This document shows, in pieces, positions 21,355 through 31,269 of a DNA stretch of 64,000 nt (positions within the stretch are counted from its first letter, which is position 1; every line of letters begins with the position of its first letter). The stretch is from Alkalicoccus halolimnae (GTDB lineage: Bacteria; Bacillota; Bacilli; Bacillales; Salisediminibacteriaceae), in the NCBI RefSeq assembly GCF_008014775.2, contig NZ_CP144914.1:1550001-1614000 (forward strand), in the 5' to 3' direction. The position numbers were made by a program, and so were the translations under genes. The notes beneath the pieces were generated by a model. That model did no database searches. It was not told the origin of the DNA and saw only the letters and a list, made by a program, of their open reading frames with translations.

Positions 21355-22314
21355 TTATTTGGCACCCTGATTTTTCTTCTTACGTATTTTCGGAAGAATT
21401 TTTGAAAGTTTTACTAAACTGGTAGTATCCCATGTGTGCGGGTCATCTTCGTCGAACTGTTCGATAAATTTAATGACTTCTTTTGTAATAAGGGTTGGTG
21501 TACTCGCACCTGCAGTCACCGCGACTTTATTAATTCCTTTAAGCCATTCCAGGTTAATATCATTTACATTGCTGATTCGGTAGGAAGGAGTACCGGCAAT
21601 TTCTTTTGAAACCTGGGCAAGGCGGTTCGAATTGTTGCTTTTTGGATCTCCCACAACAAGAAGAAGATCCGCTTCTCCTGCTTGTTTTGCCACAGCTTCC
21701 TGACGTACCTGGGTTGCGTTACAAATTTCATTATGAATCTCTGCACGTGGATATTTATCAGCAGAGGCTTTTATTAGATGCCGCACATCCCATTGGCTCA
21801 TCGTAGTCTGATTTGTAATGATAATTCGCTCCGACTTAATATCGAGGTTGGCAACATCTTCAAGGTTTTCAACAAGATGAACAATATCGGGTGCCACACC
21901 TATAGCGCCTTCGGGCTCCGGATGACCCCGCTTACCTATATAAATAAATTCATAACCGAGGTCTTTCTTTCCACGAATTAAATCATGCGTGACCGTAACG
22001 TCCGGACAGGTAGCATCGATAGTCGTGAGCCCTTTTTCGACTGCAAGGCGGCGGACTTCAGGTGAGACCCCGTGAGCTGTATAAATGACGGTGCCTTTTT
22101 CCACCTGTCGCAGAATATCCAGCCGGTTTTCACCATCAAGAGTTATAACACCATCATCTTCAAAGGCATCGGTAACGTGTTTATTATGAACGATCATTCC
22201 TAAAATATAAATTGGTCTCGGCAGATCCGGATTGCCTGCCGCTTCTTTAGCCATGACCATCGCGTCCACCACTCCGTAGCAGTAGCCGCGCGGAGATACT
22301 TTTAAAACTTCCAT
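21355..22314 (-). CDS. ispH: 4-hydroxy-3-methylbut-2-enyl diphosphate reductase (IspH/LytB)
   Basis: Last step of the MEP isoprenoid pathway, making IPP and DMAPP with a [4Fe-4S] cluster. The three cluster cysteines are in RGYCYG (Cys12), DATCPDV and EICNATQ; the HGVSPEV motif is present. 319 residues. Preceded on the minus strand by CGGAGGAGG. The MEP pathway partner ispG is at 35436-36557. Confidence 0.96.
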   Translation of the reverse strand: MEVLKVSPRGYCYGVVDAMVMAKEAAGNPDLPRPIYILGMIVHNKHVTDAFEDDGVITLDGENRLDILRQVEKGTVIYTAHGVSPEVRRLAVEKGLTTIDATCPDVTVTHDLIRGKKDLGYEFIYIGKRGHPEPEGAIGVAPDIVHLVENLEDVANLDIKSERIIITNQTTMSQWDVRHLIKASADKYPRAEIHNEICNATQVRQEAVAKQAGEADLLLVVGDPKSNNSNRLAQVSKEIAGTPSYRISNVNDINLEWLKGINKVAVTAGASTPTLITKEVIKFIEQFDEDDPHTWDTTSLVKLSKILPKIRKKKNQGAK

Positions 22315-22407
22315 TCGCTGAAATCCTCCTCCGGGTATGTTCGTACTTTTCCTATTATATTACCCACAGAAACGTGTGACAAATCTTTCTGTAGTGTAAA
22401 ATGAAAA

Positions 22408-22902
22408 TCAGGCTTCTTTAAGAGGAGTATTGATTCGTGATTCAAGCATTGTTACAGCTTCCATTTCCGATGTATCATGTACGAGCATAAGTTCACTAAT
22501 TAAAAGTTTACGAGCTAAGTCCAGGCTTTTCTTTTCTTCAATATGAAGCTTCTGGGGACTGTGGGATTTTTTACACGTGAGCTCAAAGTAAACATCGACA
22601 CAGTCTTCGACTGTACCTGAATTTAAACGCTCATCCTGTCTTCGCGAAGGTTTTTGAAACTCTTCCTGAATATCCTTATGACCATAGGATTCAAGAATAT
22701 TCATCAGCTCAGAAGCCTCTGTTGTGCTTCTAAGCCCGGATTCCATAATTTTTTTCTCTGGAAGCATAAGCGTAATACGCTGCAATGGAAAATATACTAC
22801 AAAATAGAGCTGTTCTTCATTTAAAATGGTTTTTTTCATTACTTCCTGTACTGTCCCTGCACCATGACCGGGATATACGACATGATCTCCTACTTCAAAC
22901 AT
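22408..22902 (-). CDS. CarD/CdnL-TRCF-like domain transcription regulator
   Basis: N-terminal CarD_CdnL_TRCF RNA-polymerase interaction domain (FEVGDHVVYPGHGAGTVQEV at residues 2-21, then an SH3-like strand set to about 60), followed by a helical C-terminal domain to 164. Proteins of this type bind the RNAP beta subunit and stabilise open complexes at stable-RNA promoters. GTG 22908 overlaps the ribosome site GGAGGAG, so ATG 22902 (5-base spacing) is chosen. B. subtilis has an unrelated gene (yqfQ) in this gap. Confidence 0.88.
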   Translation of the reverse strand: MFEVGDHVVYPGHGAGTVQEVMKKTILNEEQLYFVVYFPLQRITLMLPEKKIMESGLRSTTEASELMNILESYGHKDIQEEFQKPSRRQDERLNSGTVEDCVDVYFELTCKKSHSPQKLHIEEKKSLDLARKLLISELMLVHDTSEMEAVTMLESRINTPLKEA

Positions 22903-23061
22903 GCGCACTCCTCCATTCTTATTGTCTTGTATCTATTTTATCATACGAGAAGAGAAAACACACACTTTAGTAATAAACCTGTAGGCACGAAGAAACAATT
23001 CGTGCTAAAATAAACTGTTGGAAAACTTTGCGCGGAAGCACAGGATAAAAAAAGGATGATG

Positions 23062-24357
23062 ATGGATATGAAACACAATTTTGAAAGATTTAATTTACAG
23101 CCATATTTGATAGAAGCTTTATCCAGAGATGGTATTGAGCAGCCTACAGAAATACAGGAACGGTTGATACCCTCTATAGATAGAGGAATAGATGTAATTG
23201 GTAAATCGCAGACAGGGACAGGGAAGACCCTTGCCTTTTTGCTGCCGATTCTTAACAATATCGATTCAGAGAAGCAGGAAACGCAGTATATTATTACTGC
23301 GCCTACAAGAGAACTTGCTTCCCAGCTGTACGATGTTTTTCATCTGTACACAGAGCAGACGAATATCACAGCACAACTGATCGTCGGAGGAACCGATCGA
23401 AAGCGGATGGCTGATAAAGTTAGTCACAAACCCCATATTGTAGTCGGTACGCCGGGACGTGTTCTTGATATGTTCAGAGAAAACGCGATTCAGTCGAATG
23501 CGATAAAGGGATTTGTTGTTGACGAAGCCGATCAGATGCTGGATCTCGGTTTTTTAGAAGAAGTAAATGCTATTGCTGCAAAACTGCACGATAATGTGCA
23601 GCTTCTGGTTTTTTCTGCAACGATTCCGGAAAGTCTCATGCCGTTCCTGAAAAAATACATGAAACAGCCTAAACAGGTGGAAGTGCAGCCGAATACTGTT
23701 TCCCCTAAAAATATCGAGCATTGGCTCGTTTACGACCGCGACAGAGATCGTAAAGAAGTACTTTCTAAACTGACAGAACGAATTAATCCATTCCTTGCCA
23801 TTATTTTTGCGAACACAAAGGAAGCGGCTGATGAATTTTATGAAGTGCTTCAGGAAAAAGGATTAAACGTCGATATACTGCATGGCGGCATAGCTCCACG
23901 CAAAAGAAAAAAAGTGCTTAAAAAACTTCAGGATGCCGAAGTTCAGTATTTGGTAGCTACAGATCTTCTTGCGCGTGGAATTGATATTACCGGAGTCAGC
24001 CATATTATCAATGCTCAAATTCCCCATGAACTGGATTATTATGTTCACCGTGTGGGACGCACGGCAAGAGCAGGATGGGATGGGAAAGCTATCACATTTT
24101 ACGGCAGAACTGACGAAGCATCCATTGCAAAACTGAAACAGCAGGGAATACCTTTTGAATACAAAGAATGGAAGCAGGGCGGATGGAAAACAGTGGACAA
24201 ACGCTTGGACAAACGGCCCCAGCAGACTCCTGCAGCGCTTCCACCAAAGAAAAAAACGACGAAAGTTAAACCGGGATATAAAAAGAAAGCCCGTGCCAAA
24301 GCGGAGCAGGAACAAAAGCGTGAACGACGTATTACCCGTAGAAAAACAAAGAAGTAA
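23062..24357 (+). CDS. cshB: DEAD-box RNA helicase CshB (YqfR)
   Basis: ATP-dependent RNA helicase linked to cold growth and ribosome/RNA metabolism. Q motif ([12 protein letters not shown]), Walker A SQTGTGKT (about 49-56), PTRELA, DEAD box at about 154-157, SAT at about 182-184, and motif [12 protein letters not shown] near 335 are intact. A Lys/Arg-rich tail (about 380-431) resembles RNA-binding extensions. Candidate ATGs at 23056, 23059, 23062 and 23068; 23062 has the best spacing (6) from AAAAAAAGG. Confidence 0.93.
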   Translation: MDMKHNFERFNLQPYLIEALSRDGIEQPTEIQERLIPSIDRGIDVIGKSQTGTGKTLAFLLPILNNIDSEKQETQYIITAPTRELASQLYDVFHLYTEQTNITAQLIVGGTDRKRMADKVSHKPHIVVGTPGRVLDMFRENAIQSNAIKGFVVDEADQMLDLGFLEEVNAIAAKLHDNVQLLVFSATIPESLMPFLKKYMKQPKQVEVQPNTVSPKNIEHWLVYDRDRDRKEVLSKLTERINPFLAIIFANTKEAADEFYEVLQEKGLNVDILHGGIAPRKRKKVLKKLQDAEVQYLVATDLLARGIDITGVSHIINAQIPHELDYYVHRVGRTARAGWDGKAITFYGRTDEASIAKLKQQGIPFEYKEWKQGGWKTVDKRLDKRPQQTPAALPPKKKTTKVKPGYKKKARAKAEQEQKRERRITRRKTKK

Positions 24358-24368
24358 AGGAGAATATT

Positions 24369-25271
24369 ATGCTTTTAGGATCTCACGTTTCGATGAATGG
24401 AAAGAAAATGCTGCTAGGATCCAGTGAGGAGGCAGTTTCTTACGGAGCAACTACATTTATGATCTATACAGGAGCTCCTCAAAATACGCGCAGAAAGGCA
24501 ATTGAAGATTTAAATATTGATAAGGGAACAGCTCATATGAAAGAGCATGGGATAACAGACATTGTAGTCCACGCTCCTTATATTATTAATATTGCAAACA
24601 CGATTAAACCGGAGACGTTTGAACTCGGTGTGAACTTTCTGAAAAATGAAATTGACCGAACGGAAGCTCTAGGTTCGAAGCAGATCGTTCTTCATCCAGG
24701 TGCTCATGTTGGAGAAGGATCAGAAAAAGGAATAAAGAAAATTATTGAAGGACTGAACGAAGTGATTGATCCCGCTCAGGATGTTCAGATTGCACTGGAA
24801 ACGATGGCTGGAAAAGGTTCTGAATGCGGAAGGAACTTTGAAGAACTAGCTGAGATAATAAGTGGTGTGACTCATAACCAGAAACTCTCGGTCTGTTTTG
24901 ATACTTGCCACGTTCATGATGCTGGATACGATATTATTGACGATCTGGATGGTACGCTTGAAAAGTTTCATAATACGGTAGGTCTCGATCGAATTAAAGT
25001 TCTTCATGTAAATGACAGCAAAAATCCAGTTGGAGCTTCCAAAGACCGTCATGAGAACATTGGATATGGTTATATTGGCTATGATGCTCTTGAGAACATT
25101 GTTTATCATGAAGCATTTGCTCCTATACCGAAAATTTTAGAAACTCCTTATATAGGTGACGATAAAAAAAATAAAAAACCGCCTTACAAACGTGAAATTG
25201 CCATGCTCCGCAAAAAGCAGTTTGATAAGTCACTTAAAGCGGATTTAGCTGCAGAAGCCGCTGTAAAATAA
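24369..25271 (+). CDS. nfo: Deoxyribonuclease IV (endonuclease IV, Nfo/YqfS)
   Basis: AP endonuclease of base excision repair, a trinuclear zinc TIM-barrel enzyme. Begins [10 protein letters not shown]; metal-site motifs [54 protein letters not shown] and ETP are all present. 300 residues. AAAGGAG lies 9 bases before the ATG at 24369. Eleven bases after cshB, as in B. subtilis (yqfR-yqfS). Confidence 0.96.
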   Translation: MLLGSHVSMNGKKMLLGSSEEAVSYGATTFMIYTGAPQNTRRKAIEDLNIDKGTAHMKEHGITDIVVHAPYIINIANTIKPETFELGVNFLKNEIDRTEALGSKQIVLHPGAHVGEGSEKGIKKIIEGLNEVIDPAQDVQIALETMAGKGSECGRNFEELAEIISGVTHNQKLSVCFDTCHVHDAGYDIIDDLDGTLEKFHNTVGLDRIKVLHVNDSKNPVGASKDRHENIGYGYIGYDALENIVYHEAFAPIPKILETPYIGDDKKNKKPPYKREIAMLRKKQFDKSLKADLAAEAAVK

Positions 25272-25282
25272 TAGTATTCATC

Positions 25283-25313
25283 ATCCGCCGGATTATATCC
25301 GGCGGATTTTTTT
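25283..25313 (+). terminator. Intrinsic terminator after nfo
   Basis: ATCCGCCGGAT pairs with ATCCGGCGGAT around a short loop, followed by TTTTTT. Confidence 0.92.
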
Positions 25314-25333
25314 ACAGCTTCCTTCACCTTTAT

Positions 25334-25362
25334 TTGCAATATTCAGTTGGCTGAATTATAAT
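25334..25362 (+). promoter_or_regulatory. Promoter of the Mn-type ABC pair with an internal palindrome
   Basis: TTGCAA (25334-25339), 17 bases, TATAAT (25357-25362). The spacer holds a perfect inverted repeat ATTCAG-TTGG-CTGAAT (25341-25356), placed exactly between -35 and -10 where a repressor would block polymerase. A DtxR/MntR-family metalloregulator is the obvious candidate, but the sequence is not the B. subtilis MntR box, so the identity is inference. Confidence 0.65.
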
Positions 25363-25438
25363 ATAAGAAATAGAAAAGTTTCCTCGAAGCAACTTTTTAA
25401 ATTGAATACAACATTTGTTTTGAAAGGAGGCTTCTTTA

Positions 25439-26191
25439 ATGAATCGCTCAATTGAAGCTGAAAAATTAACAGTACATTATTATGGTGATCTTGCACTCGA
25501 AAATATTTCATTTTCGCTGCAGGAAGGTAATATTGTTGGTGTGATCGGGCCGAACGGAGCAGGTAAATCAACCTTGATGAAAGCGATGCTAGGTTTAGTG
25601 AAATATGAAGGGAAAATAACTTTCTTTGGTAAAAACGTTGCTGAACACCGTAGAAATATAGCCTACGTTCCTCAAAGAACAACGATCGACTGGGATTTTC
25701 CGATTCTGGTGGAAGAAGCTGTCCTTATGGGACGATACGTGCACGTCCCTTGGTATAAAAAAATAAATAAAAAAGACCGTGAAATGGCAAGAGAAGCTCT
25801 TCGGGAAGTTGGGATGGAAGAATTTGCTGAAAGACAGATCGGAGAATTATCCGGAGGACAGCAGCAGCGGGTATTCATTGCAAGAGCACTTGCTCAGAAT
25901 ACTGATTTTTTCTTTCTGGACGAACCTTTCGTGGGAATAGATGTTAATTCGGAAGAAATTATCGTAGCACTCCTGCAAAAACTTCGAGCAGAAGGAAAGA
26001 CCATATTCGTTATTCACCATGATTTAAGTAAAGTGGAAACTTATTTTGACCGGCTGCTTGTTCTTAATCAGCAGCTCGTAGGGGCAGGGTCTGTAGAAGA
26101 AGTGTTTAAGCCTGAAATTCTAAAAAAAGCTTATGGAGGAAATGCCGCAGTTTTAACATCAGATAAAGAAATGGTGGTAGTTGGGCCATGA
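25439..26191 (+). CDS. mntB: Manganese-type ABC transporter ATP-binding protein (MntB-like)
   Basis: Energising subunit of a metal-importing ABC transporter. Walker A GPNGAGKST (37-45), signature LSGGQQQRV (about 140-148), Walker B FFLDEPF and switch His are all intact. The IAYVPQRTTIDWDFP stretch matches MntB/SitB-type ATPases closely. 250 residues; ATG 25439 is preceded by AAAGGAGG. Overlaps the permease by 4 bases. Zinc rather than manganese cannot be excluded, but the Zur-linked cluster at 31.6 kb is the better zinc candidate. Confidence 0.85.
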   Translation: MNRSIEAEKLTVHYYGDLALENISFSLQEGNIVGVIGPNGAGKSTLMKAMLGLVKYEGKITFFGKNVAEHRRNIAYVPQRTTIDWDFPILVEEAVLMGRYVHVPWYKKINKKDREMAREALREVGMEEFAERQIGELSGGQQQRVFIARALAQNTDFFFLDEPFVGIDVNSEEIIVALLQKLRAEGKTIFVIHHDLSKVETYFDRLLVLNQQLVGAGSVEEVFKPEILKKAYGGNAAVLTSDKEMVVVGP

Positions 26192-27063
26192 TAGGGGAAA
26201 TTCAGAACTTTATCAGTCAGCTTGTTAATTATTCCTATTTACAAAGTGCGCTCGTTACTGCCGTACTCGTTGGTATTATCTGCGGAGTGATCGGTTGTTT
26301 TATTATTTTAAGAGGCATGGCGCTTATGGGAGATGCGATATCCCACGCGGTACTTCCCGGCGTTGTTTTTTCTTATATGCTCGGTACAAGTATGTTTATA
26401 GGTGCCTTTATTACGGGTGTACTTACAGCACTAGCAATCGGGTTTATTTCCCGGAACAGCAGAATTAAAGACGATTCGGCGATCGGCATTATGTTTACGG
26501 CAATGTTTGCTCTGGGGATTGTCGTCATGACATCTTTACAGGGAACCTCCGTTGATTTGATGCATTATCTATTCGGAAATGTTCTCGCTGTATCTTCTGT
26601 GAATTTTGTAATTACCCTTATTATCGGCGGAATTGTGCTCGTGTCTGTAATTTTATTTTACAGACCGCTTCTGTTAAGCACGTTTGATGAAACAATGGCC
26701 AGAGCAGCCGGACTTCCTGTAAAATGGATTCATTATTTGTTTATGCTGCTTTTATCGCTTGTAACGGTAGCATCACTGCAGACTGTAGGGATTATTCTTG
26801 TCGTAGCTATGCTGATAACGCCGGGAGCCACCGCCTACCTTCTTACCGACAGATTTCCTGTTATGCTTGGACTTTCGGCCTTCTTTGGCGCTTTCTCAGC
26901 CGTTATCGGATTATTCTTCTCTGTTATGTATGACGTAGCCTCTGGAGCGTCGATCGTACTGGCAGCAACCGCGTTTTTCATGATTGCTTTTTTCTTTGCT
27001 CCAAAGCATGGGTTGGTTATTAAGATGATGAAAAAACCCGCAGCAGGGACGAGGGCAGCTTAA
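26188..27063 (+). CDS. mntC: Manganese-type ABC transporter permease (MntC-like)
   Basis: Integral membrane subunit of the ABC-3 family with about eight transmembrane helices. The family motif RGMALMGDAISHAVLPG is near residue 47, and a second conserved block (GIILVVAMLITPGATAYL) lies near 200. 291 residues. ATG 26188 overlaps the ATPase stop by 4 bases (ATGA). No second permease and no solute-binding lipoprotein follow; a bidirectional terminator comes next, so the transporter is incomplete at this locus. Confidence 0.85.
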   Translation: MIGEIQNFISQLVNYSYLQSALVTAVLVGIICGVIGCFIILRGMALMGDAISHAVLPGVVFSYMLGTSMFIGAFITGVLTALAIGFISRNSRIKDDSAIGIMFTAMFALGIVVMTSLQGTSVDLMHYLFGNVLAVSSVNFVITLIIGGIVLVSVILFYRPLLLSTFDETMARAAGLPVKWIHYLFMLLLSLVTVASLQTVGIILVVAMLITPGATAYLLTDRFPVMLGLSAFFGAFSAVIGLFFSVMYDVASGASIVLAATAFFMIAFFFAPKHGLVIKMMKKPAAGTRAA

Positions 27064-27121
27064 GGAATTTTAAATACCTGCTGTTGAACTTGTACGTCGG
27101 TTTTAACCAAAAACACACATG

Positions 27122-27163
27122 AAAAACCCTCCTGAGACTTTATCTGTCATAGGAGGGTTTTTA
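27122..27163. terminator. Bidirectional terminator between mntC and ppk
   Basis: Perfect inverted repeat AAAAACCCTCCT / AGGAGGGTTTTT between the convergent ABC permease and polyphosphate kinase genes. Confidence 0.92.
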
Positions 27164-27207
27164 TAGTGAAATCGATATTAATGCAGAATCTGGAGTCAGC
27201 TCTCCGT

Positions 27208-29289
27208 TCAGCTGTCTTCGGAAGAAAGCTGAGCTTTTTTCCGGAAAACTTCCTGGCTGTTAACTTTTGATTTTGATTTACTGCTAACATACTTATATGT
27301 GCCATCCGGTTTTAAGACACGCGCCTTCTGGTTATCCTCTAGAGAAACAAAGAGAACTTCTTTAATCCGTTCTTTAATATGCGGTTCATATACAGGAAAA
27401 ACGATTTCAATTCTTTTCTCCATGTTCCTCGTCATCAAGTCTGCAGACGATAAATATATTTCTTCCTGGCCGTTTTGATAGTAATAAAATATCCGGCTGT
27501 GTTCAAGGAATCTTCCGAGAATACTTCTGACAGTAATATTTTCACTGACCCCGGATATACCGGCACGCAGACAGCAGATGCCTCGGATAATCAGTTGGAT
27601 TTTCACACCCTCACAGCTGGCCTCGTAAAGCTTCATAATAATTGGTTTGTCAGTTAATGAGTTCATTTTAGCAATGATATGACCATTTCCATACTTTTTG
27701 TGGGATGCTATTTCCTTATCAATATTTTTCAGAAAAGAATCTCTGATTTCAAATGGAACAGTAGAAATTTCATTCCATTCCGGTTTACTGCTGTACCCGC
27801 TTAAGTAATTGAAAAAATTTGTTGCATCGATTCCGAATGACGGCCGGGTGGTGAGCATCCCCATATCTGTATAAAGTTTAGCCGTCGAATCATTATAATT
27901 GCCGGTTCCTAAATGCACAAACCTCTGGATCTCATCATTGTCGTGACGGACAATAAGGGTGATTTTGCTGTGGGTTTTTAATCCGGTTATTCCGTAAATG
28001 ACATGGCATCCAGCTTTTTCAAGCTGCTTGGCCCACTGTATATTATTTTCTTCATCAAAGCGTGCTTTTAATTCTACTAATACTGTTACCTGCTTACCGA
28101 GCTCTGCTGCTCTGGCGAGAGCTGCAATGATAGGAGATTCTCCACTCACTCTGTACAAAGTCTGCTTAATAGCAAGAACTTTTTCATCTTCGGCAGCCTG
28201 AAACATCAAGTCCACGACCGGCTGGAAAGATTCGTAAGGATGATGAATAAAGAGATCCTTTTCCATCATCGCGCCCATTATGTTTTCCTTGTGAAGCAAA
28301 TCTTCGGGGGGCTGGGGAATGGAAGTTTCGTAAACCAGCTTTTCAAAAACAGGGGCAAGCAGAGAGTGAAATTTAAACAAAAACGTGAAATCCAACGGCC
28401 CATTAACTCTATAAATATCGTTTTCATGAAGTTCAAGTACGTCCATTAAGAGAGAAAGAACATTTTTATCCATATTGTCATTTTCCATTTCAAAACGAAC
28501 AGCAGCGCCCCATTTTCTTTTCTTTAACTCTTTTTCAATTTCCCTGAGCAGATCGCGGGCGCCTTCTTCGTGAATCGTTAAATCTGCGTTTCTCGTAATT
28601 CGAAAAGGAGAAACAGAGATAATAGTAAAACCCGAAAACAAACGGTCTATAAACTCAGTAATCAGGTCCTCCAGCAGGATAAATTTAGTGGAACTGCCGG
28701 ACTCAACAGCTACAGTTCGGGAAAGAACAGAAGGAACCTGAACAATTGCCAGTTTTTTTTCTGTTCCGCTGGCCAGAACGACGGCGAGGTTTATACTTTT
28801 ATTGGACAGCTTCGGAAATGGTCTGTAAGCGTCGATCGCCATTGGAGTGAGGACTGGGAGTATATAGTCTTTAAAATGACGGCGCATACGCTTGTAATCT
28901 TTATCAGATAAATCTTTTGGACGTATGAAATGGATGTCGTGCTTTTTTAGTTCAGGAACCAGTTTTTCTTTAAAGTGCGTATACTGTCTAGTAACAAGCT
29001 CCTGATTTTGCAGAGCAATTTTTTCCAGCTGCTGCTTAGGGGTAAGAGCTGTTTTATTTTCCGGTCTGTTATATCCTGCTTTTACCTGGTCTATTAATCC
29101 TGCAACTCTAACCATAAAAAATTCATCGAGGTTAGAACTGAAAATGGCAAGGAATTTCAACCTTTCAAGCAGTGGATTACTCGTATCAATTGCTTCTTCA
29201 AGAACCCTCTCATTAAAGCGGAGCCAGCTTAATTCTCTATTATGGTAATATTCTGGGTTTTGGAAATTGTTGCGAGTGTCCTTGGTCAT
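27208..29289 (-). CDS. ppk: Polyphosphate kinase (PPK1)
   Basis: Reversibly polymerises the gamma-phosphate of ATP into polyphosphate. The phospho-accepting His is His440 in GLKTHSK; the second phospholipase-D-like active-site block is seen as SSADLMTRNMEKR near 610. N-terminal (RELSWLRFNERVLEEA) and head domains are intact; 693 residues. Start at the ATG at 29289 gives a 9-base spacing from GGAAGGA; the upstream ATG at 29295 would be only 3 bases away. It lies downstream of ppx on the minus strand, so synthesis and degradation enzymes are co-transcribed. Confidence 0.94.
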   Translation of the reverse strand: MTKDTRNNFQNPEYYHNRELSWLRFNERVLEEAIDTSNPLLERLKFLAIFSSNLDEFFMVRVAGLIDQVKAGYNRPENKTALTPKQQLEKIALQNQELVTRQYTHFKEKLVPELKKHDIHFIRPKDLSDKDYKRMRRHFKDYILPVLTPMAIDAYRPFPKLSNKSINLAVVLASGTEKKLAIVQVPSVLSRTVAVESGSSTKFILLEDLITEFIDRLFSGFTIISVSPFRITRNADLTIHEEGARDLLREIEKELKKRKWGAAVRFEMENDNMDKNVLSLLMDVLELHENDIYRVNGPLDFTFLFKFHSLLAPVFEKLVYETSIPQPPEDLLHKENIMGAMMEKDLFIHHPYESFQPVVDLMFQAAEDEKVLAIKQTLYRVSGESPIIAALARAAELGKQVTVLVELKARFDEENNIQWAKQLEKAGCHVIYGITGLKTHSKITLIVRHDNDEIQRFVHLGTGNYNDSTAKLYTDMGMLTTRPSFGIDATNFFNYLSGYSSKPEWNEISTVPFEIRDSFLKNIDKEIASHKKYGNGHIIAKMNSLTDKPIIMKLYEASCEGVKIQLIIRGICCLRAGISGVSENITVRSILGRFLEHSRIFYYYQNGQEEIYLSSADLMTRNMEKRIEIVFPVYEPHIKERIKEVLFVSLEDNQKARVLKPDGTYKYVSSKSKSKVNSQEVFRKKAQLSSEDS

Positions 29290-29330
29290 AAGCATTCATC
29301 CTTCCATGTGAAAAATTAAGCCGTCAGCGT

Positions 29331-30866
29331 CTATTGTGCTTCTGTGAAAATAAGCTCAATATTTCTTTTTAGAGGACGTTCCAGATGTTTCTTGTGTTTG
29401 TTTGCCTGCTGCTCTTCGAAAAAAATATCTCCGGAATAGAAAATTTCCATTGTGATTTTATGCTTTGCAGCCTTAATTATTTTAATGGACGTTATCATGC
29501 TTTTCTGGGAAACATTCATGGTGAAGGCTAGTTTGTTGATAGCTCCGAGGAGCTCATACTTTTCGAGAGTCTCTTTATCCAGCCAGCGCTTAAAAGGTTT
29601 TGCATATTGTTTGAGATACGATTTGGATTTAAAGGAAGAAATAAAGGCAATACCTAGACGCTCCATGTGGGAAAAACCGTCAATCGACTGATTTGTCAGC
29701 ATATAGAATGTGTGCTGGCTGCGTGATTCGGGATGAAGCGTTCTTCCTACATAGAAAACGTTGGCGCCGAGTCGTAACAGCTGGGTCTCGGCAGGAGAGA
29801 GAGTTATTAATTGATTCTGAGACAGTTCAGCTGCTAAATAAGAAGATAGGATTGAGATTTTTTTCTGATAAGTTAAGTCAAGCCGGTAATGATTACTCAG
29901 CTGGTAAAAACTCTCTTCTTTTACATTAGGAAAATGGGTAACTTCTATAGAAGATAAGAGCTGTTCATAGAAAAGGCCGTCACGAAGTCCCTGATTGCTT
30001 ATAATAAACTCTTCCGTGTCCACTTCTTTGAGCAGAACCTGCATAGCAGCAGCAGCAGGGAGAATAATATCTGCACGATCTTTGGAAAGACCATCGACTT
30101 TTTCGCGTTTTTTCAAGGACATGGACTGAAGGTCATCTACTACGTCGTCGATATCATCTGTAGTCATCGTGTATTGATGAAGACCGGATAAAGGGTAGGA
30201 TATGTCATTCTGGTGGACTAGAGCAAGGTTACGCGCAGAGCCTCCGATGCCGATAACAGGGACTTTCCGGTCTTTAATCCAATCAAGGGAGCGGTAGGAC
30301 TGTTTAAGGAATTTCCGTAGTTCTTTCAACTCGTCCTCTTCGGGTGTATCTCCCTGCACAAACTGTTTTTTCAGAGTTAAGGCTCCAAAAGGAAAGCTGA
30401 AAGACTGTTGAAGTTCACGATCCTTAAAATACGTAATTTCCGTACTGCCACCGCCGATATCAATTGTTACAGCTTCATCAAAATCGGTCGAATTAGTGAC
30501 AGCGAGGTAGCCGTAGTAGGCTTCCTGCTCTTCTGATAATATTTCAAAAGGAAAGGAGGAATGCTTCTCGATCGCCTGCATAATCTGATCCCGGTTGGAG
30601 GCATTCCGTACGGCAGCTGTAGCAACTCCTCTTACAGTAGTTAAATTATATTCCTCGGCTACCGAAGCGAATTTATCTAGTGTGTCAATGATCGCTTCAA
30701 TGCCTTCCTCATTCATTTTACCTTCTTCATCCACATATGTACTTAAGCGGGCTGTTACTTTTAAATTTTGTATTTCCTGATAGCAGGCGTACTCATCAAC
30801 TTCAAAAATTACGAAGCGAACCGAGTTTGAACCCATGTCTATTACACCAATCTGCTGAGCTGTCAT
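29331..30866 (-). CDS. ppx: Exopolyphosphatase (Ppx/GppA family)
   Basis: Releases orthophosphate from polyphosphate chain ends (or pppGpp to ppGpp). ASKHA-fold phosphatase: GVIDMGSNSVRFVIFE (about 6-21), IDIGGGSTEI near 138, and GIGGSARNLA near 210; a helical/HD-like C-terminal domain follows (about 300-511), the long form. Start chosen at 30866, 9 bases after AAGGAGG; a longer open frame upstream lacks a ribosome site. It precedes ppk by 41 bases in the same operon. Confidence 0.92.
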   Translation of the reverse strand: MTAQQIGVIDMGSNSVRFVIFEVDEYACYQEIQNLKVTARLSTYVDEEGKMNEEGIEAIIDTLDKFASVAEEYNLTTVRGVATAAVRNASNRDQIMQAIEKHSSFPFEILSEEQEAYYGYLAVTNSTDFDEAVTIDIGGGSTEITYFKDRELQQSFSFPFGALTLKKQFVQGDTPEEDELKELRKFLKQSYRSLDWIKDRKVPVIGIGGSARNLALVHQNDISYPLSGLHQYTMTTDDIDDVVDDLQSMSLKKREKVDGLSKDRADIILPAAAAMQVLLKEVDTEEFIISNQGLRDGLFYEQLLSSIEVTHFPNVKEESFYQLSNHYRLDLTYQKKISILSSYLAAELSQNQLITLSPAETQLLRLGANVFYVGRTLHPESRSQHTFYMLTNQSIDGFSHMERLGIAFISSFKSKSYLKQYAKPFKRWLDKETLEKYELLGAINKLAFTMNVSQKSMITSIKIIKAAKHKITMEIFYSGDIFFEEQQANKHKKHLERPLKRNIELIFTEAQ

Positions 30867-30993
30867 AAATGTCAACCTCCTTGTAGATATACCTCCATTA
30901 TAACGGGGATAGGAAGAGCCGGCGATACATTTACTAAAAATACATATACATTTACAAAGCAAATGTCATAAGTTATACTACACTATGATTAAA

Positions 30994-31008
30994 TCGTAAT
31001 TATTACTA
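30994..31008 (+). promoter_or_regulatory. Zur box (zinc repressor operator)
   Basis: TCGTAATTATTACTA matches 14 of 15 positions of the B. subtilis Zur consensus TCGTAATNATTACGA. It directly precedes a TATACT -10-like element (31010-31015) facing the znu genes. The gene for Zur itself ends the operon downstream (34149-34574), giving an autoregulatory zinc circuit. Confidence 0.8.
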
Positions 31009-31269
31009 TTATACTGCTGCTCAAGGAACATTTCTCTGTGTGAGATCAATTTACAATTTTATGTAAAATACTTCCACATTTCCTAGTGCAGGGAATGTCA
31101 GAAGCAGATTAAGAATAAAATTTTTGTGTTCATAAAAGTTCACTGATTCCGGTTGCGCCGGCAGGAAGTTAAAGTTTATATGAAAATAAAATCTGCTTTT
31201 TCCTAAAGCTGTGTTGAAGCCTGTTATTGATAAATATAGAAAACTTCACTTCAATTCTGTCCTGGAGGT

